Assembly: GCF_020524165.1 (NCBI RefSeq)
Contig: NZ_JAIVKU010000002.1
Coordinates: forward strand, 287,208 to 351,207
Direction: 5' to 3'
DNA from: Guptibacillus hwajinpoensis
GTDB lineage: Bacteria > Bacillota > Bacilli > Bacillales > Guptibacillaceae
DNA length: 64,000 bases
Shown: positions 9,103 to 17,532 of the stretch, piece by piece
Numbering within the stretch: the first letter of the stretch is position 1
How the letters are laid out: each line of letters starts with the position of its first letter
The notes under the pieces: model-generated
The model's database searches: none
What the model saw: only the letters and a program-made list of their open reading frames with translations
Told to the model about the DNA's origin: nothing
Position numbers and translations under genes: made by a program

Positions 9103-9835
9103 TAATGAGACCATTCTTTCTTACCGAAAACAGTCTCAAACATTAAGTTATAAAGAAGATCTATGGTCATGGTACGTACTACGGCGAATTTCAATTTACA
9201 TTACAATATTGTTTATAAAAATGCGTATAAAACCAAATACGGTAAGCTGGATGAGTGCATTCTTTATGATTATCTCAGGCTTATCCCTTATGATTGCAAC
9301 GCCGTTATCACTTGTTTTTGCGGCGCTGTTCTATAACATTGGTTATTTATTTGATTGTGTTGATGGCGAGGTTGCTAGAATCACAAAGCAAACGTCATCA
9401 AAAGGGTATTACATCGACATTATTATACAAGCAGCAGCATTGCCAGTCTTTTTATCGATGGTTTTAACTGTCTTAAGACAAGCTGGAATGCTTGATGTAA
9501 ACATACTCGAAATGACGATCATCTATGTGACGTTTGTAGCTATTATTATGGCTTTACTCGTTCCAATTGCCTATCAACTAACGAAGCTTACGATGTCGCA
9601 ATCAACCACTCAGGATCCTGTGAATTCGATTCGAGATGGTTCGTTCTTTTTTGATATTGTAGCTGTTCTGCTTGGCCTACCGGGCTTCTTTGTTGCTACT
9701 GTTATCATCGTAATAATTGAACAGATAACTGGCGCAGAATTTCTACTTTATTATATATCCTTTTTCCTTGCCATGCTTGTGATAAAGACAGGCTTGCGCG
9801 TCATCATTACATCACGCTCATTTAATAAAGGATAG
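9062..9835 (+). CDS. CDP-alcohol phosphatidyltransferase family protein with altered active site
   Basis: The 257-residue multi-helix membrane protein carries most of the family motif: DCVDGEVAR followed eight residues later by GYYID (around residues 99-120). The family uses CDP-alcohols or CDP-diacylglycerol to make phosphodiester-linked products. The final Asp of the D-G-AR-G-D-D motif, thought to be the catalytic base, is Gln here (DIIIQ). It may therefore act on an unusual substrate or be inactive. AAGGTGA precedes the ATG inside the upstream gene. Its place next to tagD suggests use of CDP-glycerol or a lipid carrier, which is inference. Confidence 0.7.
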   Translation: MKNGQELLPTTFLDNETILSYRKQSQTLSYKEDLWSWYVLRRISIYITILFIKMRIKPNTVSWMSAFFMIISGLSLMIATPLSLVFAALFYNIGYLFDCVDGEVARITKQTSSKGYYIDIIIQAAALPVFLSMVLTVLRQAGMLDVNILEMTIIYVTFVAIIMALLVPIAYQLTKLTMSQSTTQDPVNSIRDGSFFFDIVAVLLGLPGFFVATVIIVIIEQITGAEFLLYYISFFLAMLVIKTGLRVIITSRSFNKG

Positions 9836-9965
9836 ACTTGTTTACAAATCTATTATAAAACAAATCAAGCATGTGTGATGTTAAGTATTATTAAAGATTG
9901 TAAATTGTATGTTAATTCGTGTCTCATGAAGAAACTATTAAACACTAATAACTGGAGGGGTCGAA

Positions 9966-10361
9966 ATGAAGAAGGTTTTGACTTACGGTACGTTTGATTT
10001 ATTGCATTGGGGACATATTAATTTATTGAAGAGAGCTAAGGATCTTGGCGACTATTTAATTGTAGCCATTTCAACTGATGAATTTAATGAAATTAAGAAT
10101 AAAAAAGCATACCATAGCTATGAAAATCGCAAAATGATTCTTGAAGCGATTCGCTATGTTGATGAAGTCATTCCGGAAGAACATTGGGAACAAAAAGTGG
10201 ATGATGTAAAAAACAACGATGTTGACATTTTCGTTATGGGTGATGACTGGGAAGGGAAATTTGACTTCTTAAAAGACCATTGTGAAGTGGTTTATCTCCC
10301 TCGTACAGCAGGAATTTCAACAACAAAAATCAAGAAAGAACTGCTTGTATCTAACGGCTAA
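9966..10361 (+). CDS. tagD: Glycerol-3-phosphate cytidylyltransferase
   Basis: The 131-residue protein matches TagD in length (129-132). The nucleotidyltransferase motifs are HWGH at residues 14-17 and RTAGISTT at residues 113-120. It makes CDP-glycerol from CTP and glycerol 3-phosphate in the cytosol, the donor for the two TagF-like enzymes that follow. GGAGGGG precedes the ATG. The 130-base gap before it may hold its own promoter. Confidence 0.97.
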   Translation: MKKVLTYGTFDLLHWGHINLLKRAKDLGDYLIVAISTDEFNEIKNKKAYHSYENRKMILEAIRYVDEVIPEEHWEQKVDDVKNNDVDIFVMGDDWEGKFDFLKDHCEVVYLPRTAGISTTKIKKELLVSNG

Positions 10362-10398
10362 GCAGTGAGAATAAATAGTTGGGGTGCTAGGAATTGTG

Positions 10399-12558
10399 AT
10401 GGGACAAATTAGTGTAGTTTTAACCGTTTATAATAAAGAAGATTATATTCAAAAATGCCTTGATTCTTTACTAGAGCAGTCTTATCAAGATTTTGAGATT
10501 ATCTTGATTAATGATGCGTCAACGGATCGTAGTAAAGAAATCATTCAGGGTTATCATGACAAGAGACTCGTTTGCTACCATTTAGACACGAATGTTGGTG
10601 TCTCAAGAGCACGCAATATGGGGATTGACCATGCTTCAAATGAGTTCATCTATTTTATGGACGGTGACGATTACCTGGCCCCGTATACACTTGAACTTCT
10701 CCTAAATCATATTGGAGAAGATCACCTGATTGGCGCTTCCATTTTTAAAGCTGGTAAAATTGAACTTCCAATAGAAATTGGGGAAGATTCCTACCACTTA
10801 CGAAGGTTAAGAGGCGGCCGAAAAATTAAAGCTCTGCGACGCAGAAGTGCGACAAACTTATTGATTCGAAAAGACTTTATCGATGTTCATCAGCTTCGTT
10901 TCGATGAAGAAGCGTCGTTCTACACGGATTTATCTTTCTCTATTCCTGCTATTGTGAATACGGAAGAGATTCCGATGATTTCGGGCATTCCCACTTATTT
11001 AAAAGGGGAGTGCTACGATCCGATTGATCATCCTACATTGATGTTGCATTCGGTCGAGGAAAAGCTTCCTGATCTCTTTTACATCTATCACAAAATGAAG
11101 CTATCTTACGGAGATACAAAAAGCATTAGCCGTTATTTGGACTTGCTTTTGTTGAACTATTACTCAAAAAGCATTACAAATAAAGCGACGAAAGAATCAT
11201 CTGTGTTGTTTGATCATTTTACCGCGTTAAAAAACTGTCTCGCCCTCGTATCTCCAGGAAGGATTAAGCGAAGAAATTTAATTGAGCGAAGAGAACATCG
11301 TCTTCTGCAAAAAGGTAAAAAAGAAGCTGTTCTAAAGTCAATGAAATTTCGCGTTCGCTTAAGACAGTGGAGAAGAGCATTAAGAAAGAAACATTTACTC
11401 ATGAGTCAGCTCTATCGAACCGTACTTGTAAAGATGCCAATAAAAGAAAGAAAAGTGCTTCTTGAAAGCTTTGGTGGAAAAGGTTATTCCGATAGCCCGC
11501 GCTATATTTATGAAGAGTTGTTAAAAAGTGATAAAAAATATCATTATCTGTGGGTATATGACAAACAGAAAAAAGACATCCCCGGTAGTCCGAAGCAGGT
11601 TCGTCGCTTAAGCCCGGCGTACTACTATCATTTAGCTACGGCAAAATACTGGGTGTCGAATGCGAGAATGCCAAACTTCGCAATTAAACGTCCAGAGACG
11701 GTCTATTTGCAAACCTGGCACGGTACGCCATTGAAAAAGCTTGCCGCTGATATGAAAGAAGTTCGCATGCCTGGCACCACTACTGAAAAATATAAGCGTA
11801 ACTTCTATAAAGAAGCTCAAAAATGGGATTATCTTGTTTCGCCGAACGATTATTCAACGAAAATATTTAGAAGAGCGTTTAAGTTTGGAAAAGAAGTACT
11901 CGACGTTGGCTATCCAAGAAACGATATTCTTTATCTAGAAGATCAAGAGAAGAACAAGCGTCAGCAAGAAATTAAGGCGAAACTGGGCATTCCGGCAAAT
12001 AAGAAAGTGATCTTATACGCGCCAACGTGGCGTGATGATGAGTTTCATGGGAAAGGTCAGTATAAGTTTGATTTAAAGCTTGATCTAAGAAAAATGCAGG
12101 AGAAACTCGGGAATGAGTATGTGATTGCTTTACGCATGCACTATTTAGTAGCTGAACACATTGATACAACAGGCCTGAGCGATTTTGTGTATAACCTTTC
12201 TGACTATGGGGATATAGCCGAACTTTATCTACTGTCAGATGTGTTAATTACCGATTACTCATCCGTTTTCTTTGACTTCGCTAACTTGCGTCGCCCGATT
12301 CTCTTCTTCACTTATGACATCGAAAAATATCGCGATTCGCTTCGCGGATTTTATATGGATTTTGAAAATGAAGCACCTGGACCATTATTAAAAACGTCCG
12401 ATGGTGTACTTGATGCGATCCAAAACCTTGAAAGAATTAAGGTCGAATACGAAAGTAAATTTGATGCGTTTTATGATAAATATTGCCATCTTGATGATGG
12501 TCATGCAGCGAAGAAAGTCATTAACAGGGTGTTTGAACCCGAACAAAACGAACTGTAG
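10399..12558 (+). CDS. Fusion of GT2 glycosyltransferase and CDP-glycerol glycerophosphotransferase (TagF-like)
   Basis: From the ATG at 10399 (AGGA six bases upstream; an in-frame GTG lies at 10384) the protein has 719 residues. Residues 1 to about 210 are a GT-A domain with SVVLTVYNKEDYI, LINDASTDRS and the metal motif MDGDDYL. Residues from about 340 are a TagF/TagB polymerase domain with TWHGTPLKK, YAPTWRDDEF and LITDYSSVFFDF. The latter adds glycerol phosphate from CDP-glycerol to a lipid-linked primer. Joining both activities suggests a polymer with sugar and glycerol-phosphate units. Confidence 0.85.
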   Translation: MGQISVVLTVYNKEDYIQKCLDSLLEQSYQDFEIILINDASTDRSKEIIQGYHDKRLVCYHLDTNVGVSRARNMGIDHASNEFIYFMDGDDYLAPYTLELLLNHIGEDHLIGASIFKAGKIELPIEIGEDSYHLRRLRGGRKIKALRRRSATNLLIRKDFIDVHQLRFDEEASFYTDLSFSIPAIVNTEEIPMISGIPTYLKGECYDPIDHPTLMLHSVEEKLPDLFYIYHKMKLSYGDTKSISRYLDLLLLNYYSKSITNKATKESSVLFDHFTALKNCLALVSPGRIKRRNLIERREHRLLQKGKKEAVLKSMKFRVRLRQWRRALRKKHLLMSQLYRTVLVKMPIKERKVLLESFGGKGYSDSPRYIYEELLKSDKKYHYLWVYDKQKKDIPGSPKQVRRLSPAYYYHLATAKYWVSNARMPNFAIKRPETVYLQTWHGTPLKKLAADMKEVRMPGTTTEKYKRNFYKEAQKWDYLVSPNDYSTKIFRRAFKFGKEVLDVGYPRNDILYLEDQEKNKRQQEIKAKLGIPANKKVILYAPTWRDDEFHGKGQYKFDLKLDLRKMQEKLGNEYVIALRMHYLVAEHIDTTGLSDFVYNLSDYGDIAELYLLSDVLITDYSSVFFDFANLRRPILFFTYDIEKYRDSLRGFYMDFENEAPGPLLKTSDGVLDAIQNLERIKVEYESKFDAFYDKYCHLDDGHAAKKVINRVFEPEQNEL

Positions 12559-12566
12559 ACTTTGAA

Positions 12567-12617
12567 GAAACAGGGTACTGCCGCTGATAAAGGCGATATG
12601 GCACTATCCTGTTTTTT
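12567..12617 (+). terminator. Hairpin with T-run between the two TagF-like genes
   Basis: AAACAGG pairs with CCTGTTT around an inner GCC/GGC stem, followed by a T-run. It may be a partial terminator or an attenuator, since the following genes are in the same direction. Confidence 0.55.
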
Positions 12618-12676
12618 CAAAGCCATCGGGCATTTCAAACGAATCTATTATTTGTCGGGAGTAAGGTGTCCATTTC

Positions 12677-13879
12677 ATGAAAAAGCTATTAAAGATGTTG
12701 AAAATTTATCCCTTGATGAAGGCGTTCAGTCGAGTTCTCTTTGTTGCGCTGGGGCGGTTTCCAGCCAACAAGCGTCTTGTGATTTTCGAGAGCTTTTCTG
12801 GCAAGCAATATAGCTGTAATCCAAGAGCGATCTACGAATATCTTGTTGAGCACGAGTATGATCTTGAGATGATTTGGAGCGTGGAAGAAGCGCATGCCGA
12901 ATTTTTTAGGAAAAGGGGTATACCTACTGTAAGACGTTTTTCGTTAAGATGGTTTTATTTAATGGCACGAGCACGTTATTGGGTAACGAACAGTCGGATG
13001 TCGCTTTGGATTCCAAAACCAGCTCACACCGTGTATGTCCAAACGTGGCATGGCACGCCACTGAAAAAGCTTGCGGGAGATATGGAGGAAGTGCATATGC
13101 CCGGGACAAATACGCTTTCATATAAAGATAATTTTTATAAGGAAGCTGCGAAATGGGATTACTTGATATCACCGAACCGATACTCAACAGAAATTTTTAA
13201 GCGAGCATTTGGCTTTAAGAAAAAGATGATTGAATCCGGCTATCCTCGTAATGATCGACTTCATCTTGAGAATGATCAAGAAAGAATCGCTTCATTAAAG
13301 GCGGAGTATCGCATTCCAACGAATAAAAAAGTGGTCCTCTACGCACCAACATGGCGAGATGATGAATTTTATCAACCAGGCAAATACAAGCATGAGCTAA
13401 AACTAGATTTAAACTTGTTACGGCGCGAAATCGGTGATGATTATGTTATTGTATTAAGGATGCACTACTTGATTGCCGAGCAATTTGATCTCTCACCCTA
13501 TGAGGGATTTGTGTATGATTTATCCGTAGGTGTAGATGTGAACGATCTTTACTTGATATCAGATGTATTGATCACGGACTACTCTTCTGTCTTTTTCGAT
13601 TATGCGAATTTAAGAAGACCGATTATTTTCTTTACCTACGATCTTGCATCATATCGAGACAAATTGCGTGGCTTTTACTTTGATTTAGAAGTGGAAGCGC
13701 CGGGTCCAGTAGTGACAACAACCGCAGAAGTGTTAAAAGCCATTCAAACGTTTGAAAAGGAAGGTTTTGGCGCGTTCGAGGAGAAATATAACGATTTCTA
13801 TCATACGTATTGTTACCTCGAAGGAGGATCTGCTACCAAAAAGGTTGTTGACCAAATTTTTGTTAGTGAGGCAAAATAA
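12677..13879 (+). CDS. CDP-glycerol glycerophosphotransferase (TagB/TagF-like)
   Basis: The 400-residue protein matches a single TagB/TagF domain. It shares with the fusion protein TWHGTPLKKLAGDM, YAPTWRDDEF, MHYLIAEQ and LITDYSSVFFDYANLRRPI. It lacks the N-terminal glycosyltransferase. It could be the primase (first glycerol phosphate) with the fusion as polymerase, or the reverse; sequence alone does not decide. AAGGTG precedes the ATG. It is followed after two bases by tagG. Confidence 0.85.
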   Translation: MKKLLKMLKIYPLMKAFSRVLFVALGRFPANKRLVIFESFSGKQYSCNPRAIYEYLVEHEYDLEMIWSVEEAHAEFFRKRGIPTVRRFSLRWFYLMARARYWVTNSRMSLWIPKPAHTVYVQTWHGTPLKKLAGDMEEVHMPGTNTLSYKDNFYKEAAKWDYLISPNRYSTEIFKRAFGFKKKMIESGYPRNDRLHLENDQERIASLKAEYRIPTNKKVVLYAPTWRDDEFYQPGKYKHELKLDLNLLRREIGDDYVIVLRMHYLIAEQFDLSPYEGFVYDLSVGVDVNDLYLISDVLITDYSSVFFDYANLRRPIIFFTYDLASYRDKLRGFYFDLEVEAPGPVVTTTAEVLKAIQTFEKEGFGAFEEKYNDFYHTYCYLEGGSATKKVVDQIFVSEAK

Positions 13880-13881
13880 GC

Positions 13882-14685
13882 ATGAATTCGATGATTGCAG
13901 TTTTAAAAGAACAGGTAAGTAATTTTTACTTAATTAATCGGCTTTCGATTTATCAAGTAAAGAGTACAAATAGCAACAACTATCTTGGTATGGTCTGGGA
14001 AATCCTAAATCCTTTATTTCAAATGAGTATTTACTGGTTTGTGTTTGGATTTGGGATTCGTAACGGTAACCCTGTCGATGGGGTCCCGTTTGTGTTGTGG
14101 ATGTCTGCTGGACTTGTTGTCTGGTTCTTCTTTAATCCAGCTGTTATTCAAGGATCAAAATCAATCTATACGCGGATATCTATGGTATCAAAAATGAATT
14201 TCCCGATGAGTACCATTCCGAGTTATGTGATCATGTCCGTTTTTTATCAGCATTTGATTCTTCTAGGAATTTATTTTGCAGCCGTGTTATTGACAGGGCA
14301 GGGAATATCGTGGCATTTGATTCAGCTGCCATATTATATGTTTTCATTAATTATTTTAATCTTTGCGATTTCTCTTATTACGTCGACGCTATCAACGATT
14401 GTAAGAGATGTACACAAAATGCTTCAGTCGTTTATACGGATGTTTCTTTATTTAACTCCAATCCTTTGGACAATTGATGATTTACCTGGATTTATCCAGA
14501 TTGGAATGAAACTTAATCCGCTATACTATATAGTGGAAGGCTACAGAGATGCACTTCTCGGCATGGGTTGGGTTCATCAAACGCTTCAATACACCCTTTA
14601 TTATTGGGTTGTTGTCGTGCTCTTATTGATGATTGGTTCCTACCTGCATATGAAGTTCAAAAGTCATTTCGTAGACTATATTTAA
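13882..14685 (+). CDS. tagG: Teichoic-acid-type polymer ABC exporter, permease
   Basis: The 267-residue ABC-2 permease has six hydrophobic segments and the typical start YQVKSTNSNNYLGMVWEILN and end NPLYYIVEGYRDALL. It exports the finished lipid-linked polymer with TagH. It starts two bases after the TagF-like gene and is followed by tagH after 15 bases, so the three are one operon. Confidence 0.9.
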   Translation: MNSMIAVLKEQVSNFYLINRLSIYQVKSTNSNNYLGMVWEILNPLFQMSIYWFVFGFGIRNGNPVDGVPFVLWMSAGLVVWFFFNPAVIQGSKSIYTRISMVSKMNFPMSTIPSYVIMSVFYQHLILLGIYFAAVLLTGQGISWHLIQLPYYMFSLIILIFAISLITSTLSTIVRDVHKMLQSFIRMFLYLTPILWTIDDLPGFIQIGMKLNPLYYIVEGYRDALLGMGWVHQTLQYTLYYWVVVVLLLMIGSYLHMKFKSHFVDYI

Positions 14686-14700
14686 TAAGGACTGTCGTCT

Positions 14701-15549
14701 ATGAGCTATTCAGTTAAATTAAATGGGATTACGAAAAAATATAAAATGCACAGGCAGAATTCGGATAAGCTAAAAGACATTATTCTTCCAGGCGGTTACG
14801 GTGAGGATTTCTATGCCATTCGTGACTTAACCTTTGAAGCAGGAAAAGGTGATGTCGTGGGCATTATTGGTGTGAACGGATCAGGGAAATCGACCTTCTC
14901 GAATCTTGTAGCCAATATAACTCCCCCTACGAGTGGAGAAATTGACGTAAAGGGTGATGTATCCCTTATCGCGGTTTCAGCCGGCTTAAATAAAGAGCTG
15001 ACAGGTCGTGAAAACATTGAGCTGAAACTTCTCATGATGGGCTATAAAAAAGACGTTATTGAAAAAATGAAGCCAGATATCATTGAGTTTGCGGATATTG
15101 GTAAATTTATTGATATGCCTGTTAAAAAATATTCAAGTGGTATGAAATCACGTCTTGGATTTTCAATTTCAATTAGCGTCGATCCGGATGTATTGATTGT
15201 CGATGAGGCGCTTTCGGTTGGGGACAAGACCTTTGCGGATAAGTGTCTTTTGAAAATGGAAGAGTTTAAAGAACGCGGAAAGACAATATTCTTTGTTAGT
15301 CATTCGAATGGGCAGATGAAGAAATTTTGTAATAAAGCAATCTGGCTTGAACATGGAACCATTCGTGAATATGGCGCGATGAAAGATATTATGCCAAAGT
15401 ATGAAGCTTTTATTAAAGAGTACAAATCGTGGTCGAAGGAAGAAAAACGCCGCTTTAAAGAAGAGGGAATGAAGAAGCAGGAAGGTCTTTTAGCTTCTGA
15501 TTCAGAAGAGAAGGAGAAAAGAAAGAAATCCAGGCTCTTGTTTAGATGA
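14701..15549 (+). CDS. tagH: Teichoic-acid-type polymer ABC exporter, ATPase
   Basis: The 282-residue ATPase has Walker A GVNGSGKST (about 58-66), signature YSSGMKSRLGF, Walker B VLIVDEALSVGD and switch histidine FVSHS. It lacks the long extracellular C-terminal part of B. subtilis TagH (about 527 residues) and ends in a highly charged Lys/Glu tail. It powers export of the glycerol-phosphate polymer through TagG. AAGGA precedes the ATG, and a terminator follows. Confidence 0.9.
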   Translation: MSYSVKLNGITKKYKMHRQNSDKLKDIILPGGYGEDFYAIRDLTFEAGKGDVVGIIGVNGSGKSTFSNLVANITPPTSGEIDVKGDVSLIAVSAGLNKELTGRENIELKLLMMGYKKDVIEKMKPDIIEFADIGKFIDMPVKKYSSGMKSRLGFSISISVDPDVLIVDEALSVGDKTFADKCLLKMEEFKERGKTIFFVSHSNGQMKKFCNKAIWLEHGTIREYGAMKDIMPKYEAFIKEYKSWSKEEKRRFKEEGMKKQEGLLASDSEEKEKRKKSRLLFR

Positions 15550-15569
15550 TTTGCTTCCTTCTTTAGCAG

Positions 15570-15598
15570 AATCGCTCTCATAGAGAGCGATTTTTTCT
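15570..15598 (+). terminator. Terminator of the teichoic polymer operon
   Basis: The stem AATCGCTCTC / GAGAGCGATT is followed by six T, 20 bases after the tagH stop codon. Confidence 0.9.
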
Positions 15599-15680
15599 TT
15601 ATATGCCATGAAATGGGTCCATTGAATGTGATATGATGAGAAGGAATTTTTTGGAGACATTTTGAAGTGGGGGAATGAGA

Positions 15681-16721
15681 ATGGCGGTTTTAGTAACAGG
15701 CGGTGCCGGATACATTGGAAGCCATACATGTGTTCAGCTACTTGATCACGGCTCTGACATTGTGGTCGTAGATAACTTTTCGAATAGTAAAATGGAGTCA
15801 CTCGATCGCGTAAAAGAATTAACTGAACGAGATTTTCCAATTTATGAAGTGGATTTACTTGATCGGTCTTCTTTAGAAGTGGTCTTTGCAGAAAATGAAA
15901 TTGAAGCGGTGATTCATTTTGCAGGCTTAAAAGCCGTTGGTGAATCAGTTTCCATGCCACTTCATTATTACCACAATAACTTAACAGGAACGTTCATTCT
16001 TTGCGAAGTGATGGAGAAATATAACGTAAGGAATATCGTCTTTAGCTCATCAGCCACTGTATATGGCATGCCAGACGTGATGCCAATTACAGAAGAAGCG
16101 CCACTAAGTGCGACAAATCCTTATGGCCAAACGAAGCTAATGATTGAACAAATTCTCCGTGATCTTTATGTGGCTGATTCCAATTGGAGTATAGCACTTC
16201 TTCGATACTTCAATCCAATCGGCGCTCATGTTAGCGGACGAATTGGAGAAGATCCGAACGGAATTCCAAATAATTTGATGCCGTATATTAGTCAGGTAGC
16301 CGTTGGGAAACTTGAGCAGCTTAGCGTGTTTGGGGATGACTATAACACAGCTGACGGTACAGGGGTACGTGATTACATTCATGTGGAAGATTTGGCGAAC
16401 GGTCATTTAAAAGCGCTGGAGCATATTCTAGGCACGACAGGTGTTGAAGCATATAACCTGGGGACAGGAAATGGTTATAGCGTCCTTCAAATGGTGAAAG
16501 CTTTTGAAGAAGCAACGGGGAAAGAAGTGAAGTATTCCATTGCACCACGCCGTCCGGGTGATATTGGTGAATGCTATGCTGACCCAACAAAGGCTGAAAC
16601 AGAGCTTGGCTGGAAAGCAGAAAAAGGCATTGAAGAAATGTGTCGCGATACGTGGCGCTGGCAGTCAGAGAACCCAGATGGGTATAAAGAAGGACAACGT
16701 AAGGGTCAGGTTCGAACCTGA
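15681..16721 (+). CDS. galE: UDP-glucose 4-epimerase
   Basis: From the ATG at 15681 (an earlier in-frame ATG at 15675 is too close to GGGGG) the protein has 346 residues. It has the NAD-binding motif [10 protein letters not shown], the active-site YGQTK and SSSATVYG. It interconverts UDP-glucose and UDP-galactose, here probably for the surface polymer; a second galE lies in the galactose operon. The last six codons and the stop lie inside a palindromic repeat, giving the tail KGQVRT in place of a normal family C-terminus. Confidence 0.93.
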   Translation: MAVLVTGGAGYIGSHTCVQLLDHGSDIVVVDNFSNSKMESLDRVKELTERDFPIYEVDLLDRSSLEVVFAENEIEAVIHFAGLKAVGESVSMPLHYYHNNLTGTFILCEVMEKYNVRNIVFSSSATVYGMPDVMPITEEAPLSATNPYGQTKLMIEQILRDLYVADSNWSIALLRYFNPIGAHVSGRIGEDPNGIPNNLMPYISQVAVGKLEQLSVFGDDYNTADGTGVRDYIHVEDLANGHLKALEHILGTTGVEAYNLGTGNGYSVLQMVKAFEEATGKEVKYSIAPRRPGDIGECYADPTKAETELGWKAEKGIEEMCRDTWRWQSENPDGYKEGQRKGQVRT

Positions 16722-16757
16722 CCCCCATCACAAACAACTGTCCCTCTATAGAGGACA
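16703..16757. repeat. REP-like element, copy 2 (composite form), overlapping the galE 3' end
   Basis: The 22-bp palindrome GGGTCAGG-N6-CCTGACCC (16703-16724) is followed by a CACAAACAA spacer and a second inverted repeat with TGTCC and GGACA (16739-16757). The palindrome encodes the last codons of galE and its TGA stop. Confidence 0.85.
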
Positions 16758-16763
16758 CCTTGG

Positions 16764-16791
16764 AGCTCGCTCTTTAATAGAGCGGGCTTTT
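16764..16791 (+). terminator. Rho-independent terminator after galE
   Basis: The stem AGCTCGCTCT / AGAGCGGGCT (one G-U pair) with loop TTAAT is followed by a short T-run. Confidence 0.75.
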
Positions 16792-16866
16792 GTGTGTTGA
16801 TGAACCATTCTTGTTATAATACCTGTAGTGGTATTGAAATTTAAGTGGAAATTCTAAGGAGGTTTC

Positions 16867-17427
16867 ATGATGGCAGGTAAACGGTTCAAACCGGGGAAGG
16901 CAGATCGACTGCTGGATCCGAAACGAAAGGAAATCATCTCTCCTGGACAAGTCATTGATCACCTTAACGTAACAGCGACTGATCATGTGGCTGACCTTGG
17001 TGCGGGGAATGGATATTTTACGGTACCATTAGCTGAGGTGGCTGAGCGGATCTATGCGGTTGATATCGAGAAGCAGATGTTAGATCTTCTTAAGAAACGC
17101 GCAGTAGAAGCAGGGAATATCGATTATATTGTCAGTAGTCTTGAACAAATTAACCTGGCTGATCATGTAGTTGACAAAGCAATTGCGGCATTTGTTATTC
17201 ATGAAGTACCTGATTTGAAGAAAGCTTTTGAAGAATTTAAGCGAATCATTAAACCGGGACAGCAGTTGCTTGTGTTAGAATGGGAAGCCATCGATATGGA
17301 GATGGGACCTCCCCTCCATGAGCGGATTTCTTCTCAGAAGATGAAGGAGATTTTTGAAGAGAATGGTCTTAAGCCAGAGGTGCATCATTTTCATGAGGCG
17401 GTTTATGGCGTAACAGCGGTAATGTAG
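16867..17427 (+). CDS. Class I SAM-dependent methyltransferase
   Basis: The 186-residue protein has the SAM motif VADLGAGNGYF (about residue 40), AVDIEKQM as the acidic loop, and a UbiE/methyltransferase-11-like C-terminal half with FKRIIKPGQQLLVLEW. It transfers a methyl group to an unknown acceptor. AAGGAGG lies upstream; two in-frame ATG codons three bases apart are possible. It stands alone, with a simple palindromic repeat two bases after its stop codon. Confidence 0.8.
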   Translation: MMAGKRFKPGKADRLLDPKRKEIISPGQVIDHLNVTATDHVADLGAGNGYFTVPLAEVAERIYAVDIEKQMLDLLKKRAVEAGNIDYIVSSLEQINLADHVVDKAIAAFVIHEVPDLKKAFEEFKRIIKPGQQLLVLEWEAIDMEMGPPLHERISSQKMKEIFEENGLKPEVHHFHEAVYGVTAVM

Positions 17428-17429
17428 TG

Positions 17430-17453
17430 GGGGTCAGGTACGTACCTGACCCC
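17430..17453. repeat. REP-like palindrome, copy 3 (simple form)
   Basis: A 24-bp perfect palindrome with centre TACGTA, identical in core to copy 1, immediately after the methyltransferase stop codon. An A-rich spacer and an unrelated terminator hairpin follow. Confidence 0.9.
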
Positions 17454-17472
17454 TCAAGAATGAGCGAAAACA

Positions 17473-17509
17473 AAAAGCCATCTCTCGATAAAGTAGAGAG
17501 ATGGCTTTA
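17473..17509. terminator. Terminator hairpin between convergent genes
   Basis: AAAGCCATCTCTC pairs with GAGAGATGGCTTT around an 11-base loop. It can serve the methyltransferase gene and the minus-strand DHHW gene. Confidence 0.8.
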
Positions 17510-17532
17510 CGATTGATGTCTTTCCTTAATGG

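Noticed and set aside
12562..12813. An 83-codon plus-strand ORF overlapping the start of the second TagF-like gene
   Set aside because: It runs through the terminator-like hairpin and then out of frame over a clear TagF-like coding region.
15502..15960. A 152-codon minus-strand ORF opposite tagH and galE
   Set aside because: It is antisense to two well-supported genes and crosses the terminator between them; no ribosome site.
16321..16758. A 145-codon minus-strand ORF opposite the 3' part of galE
   Set aside because: It reads through the palindromic repeat in antisense and has no supporting start.
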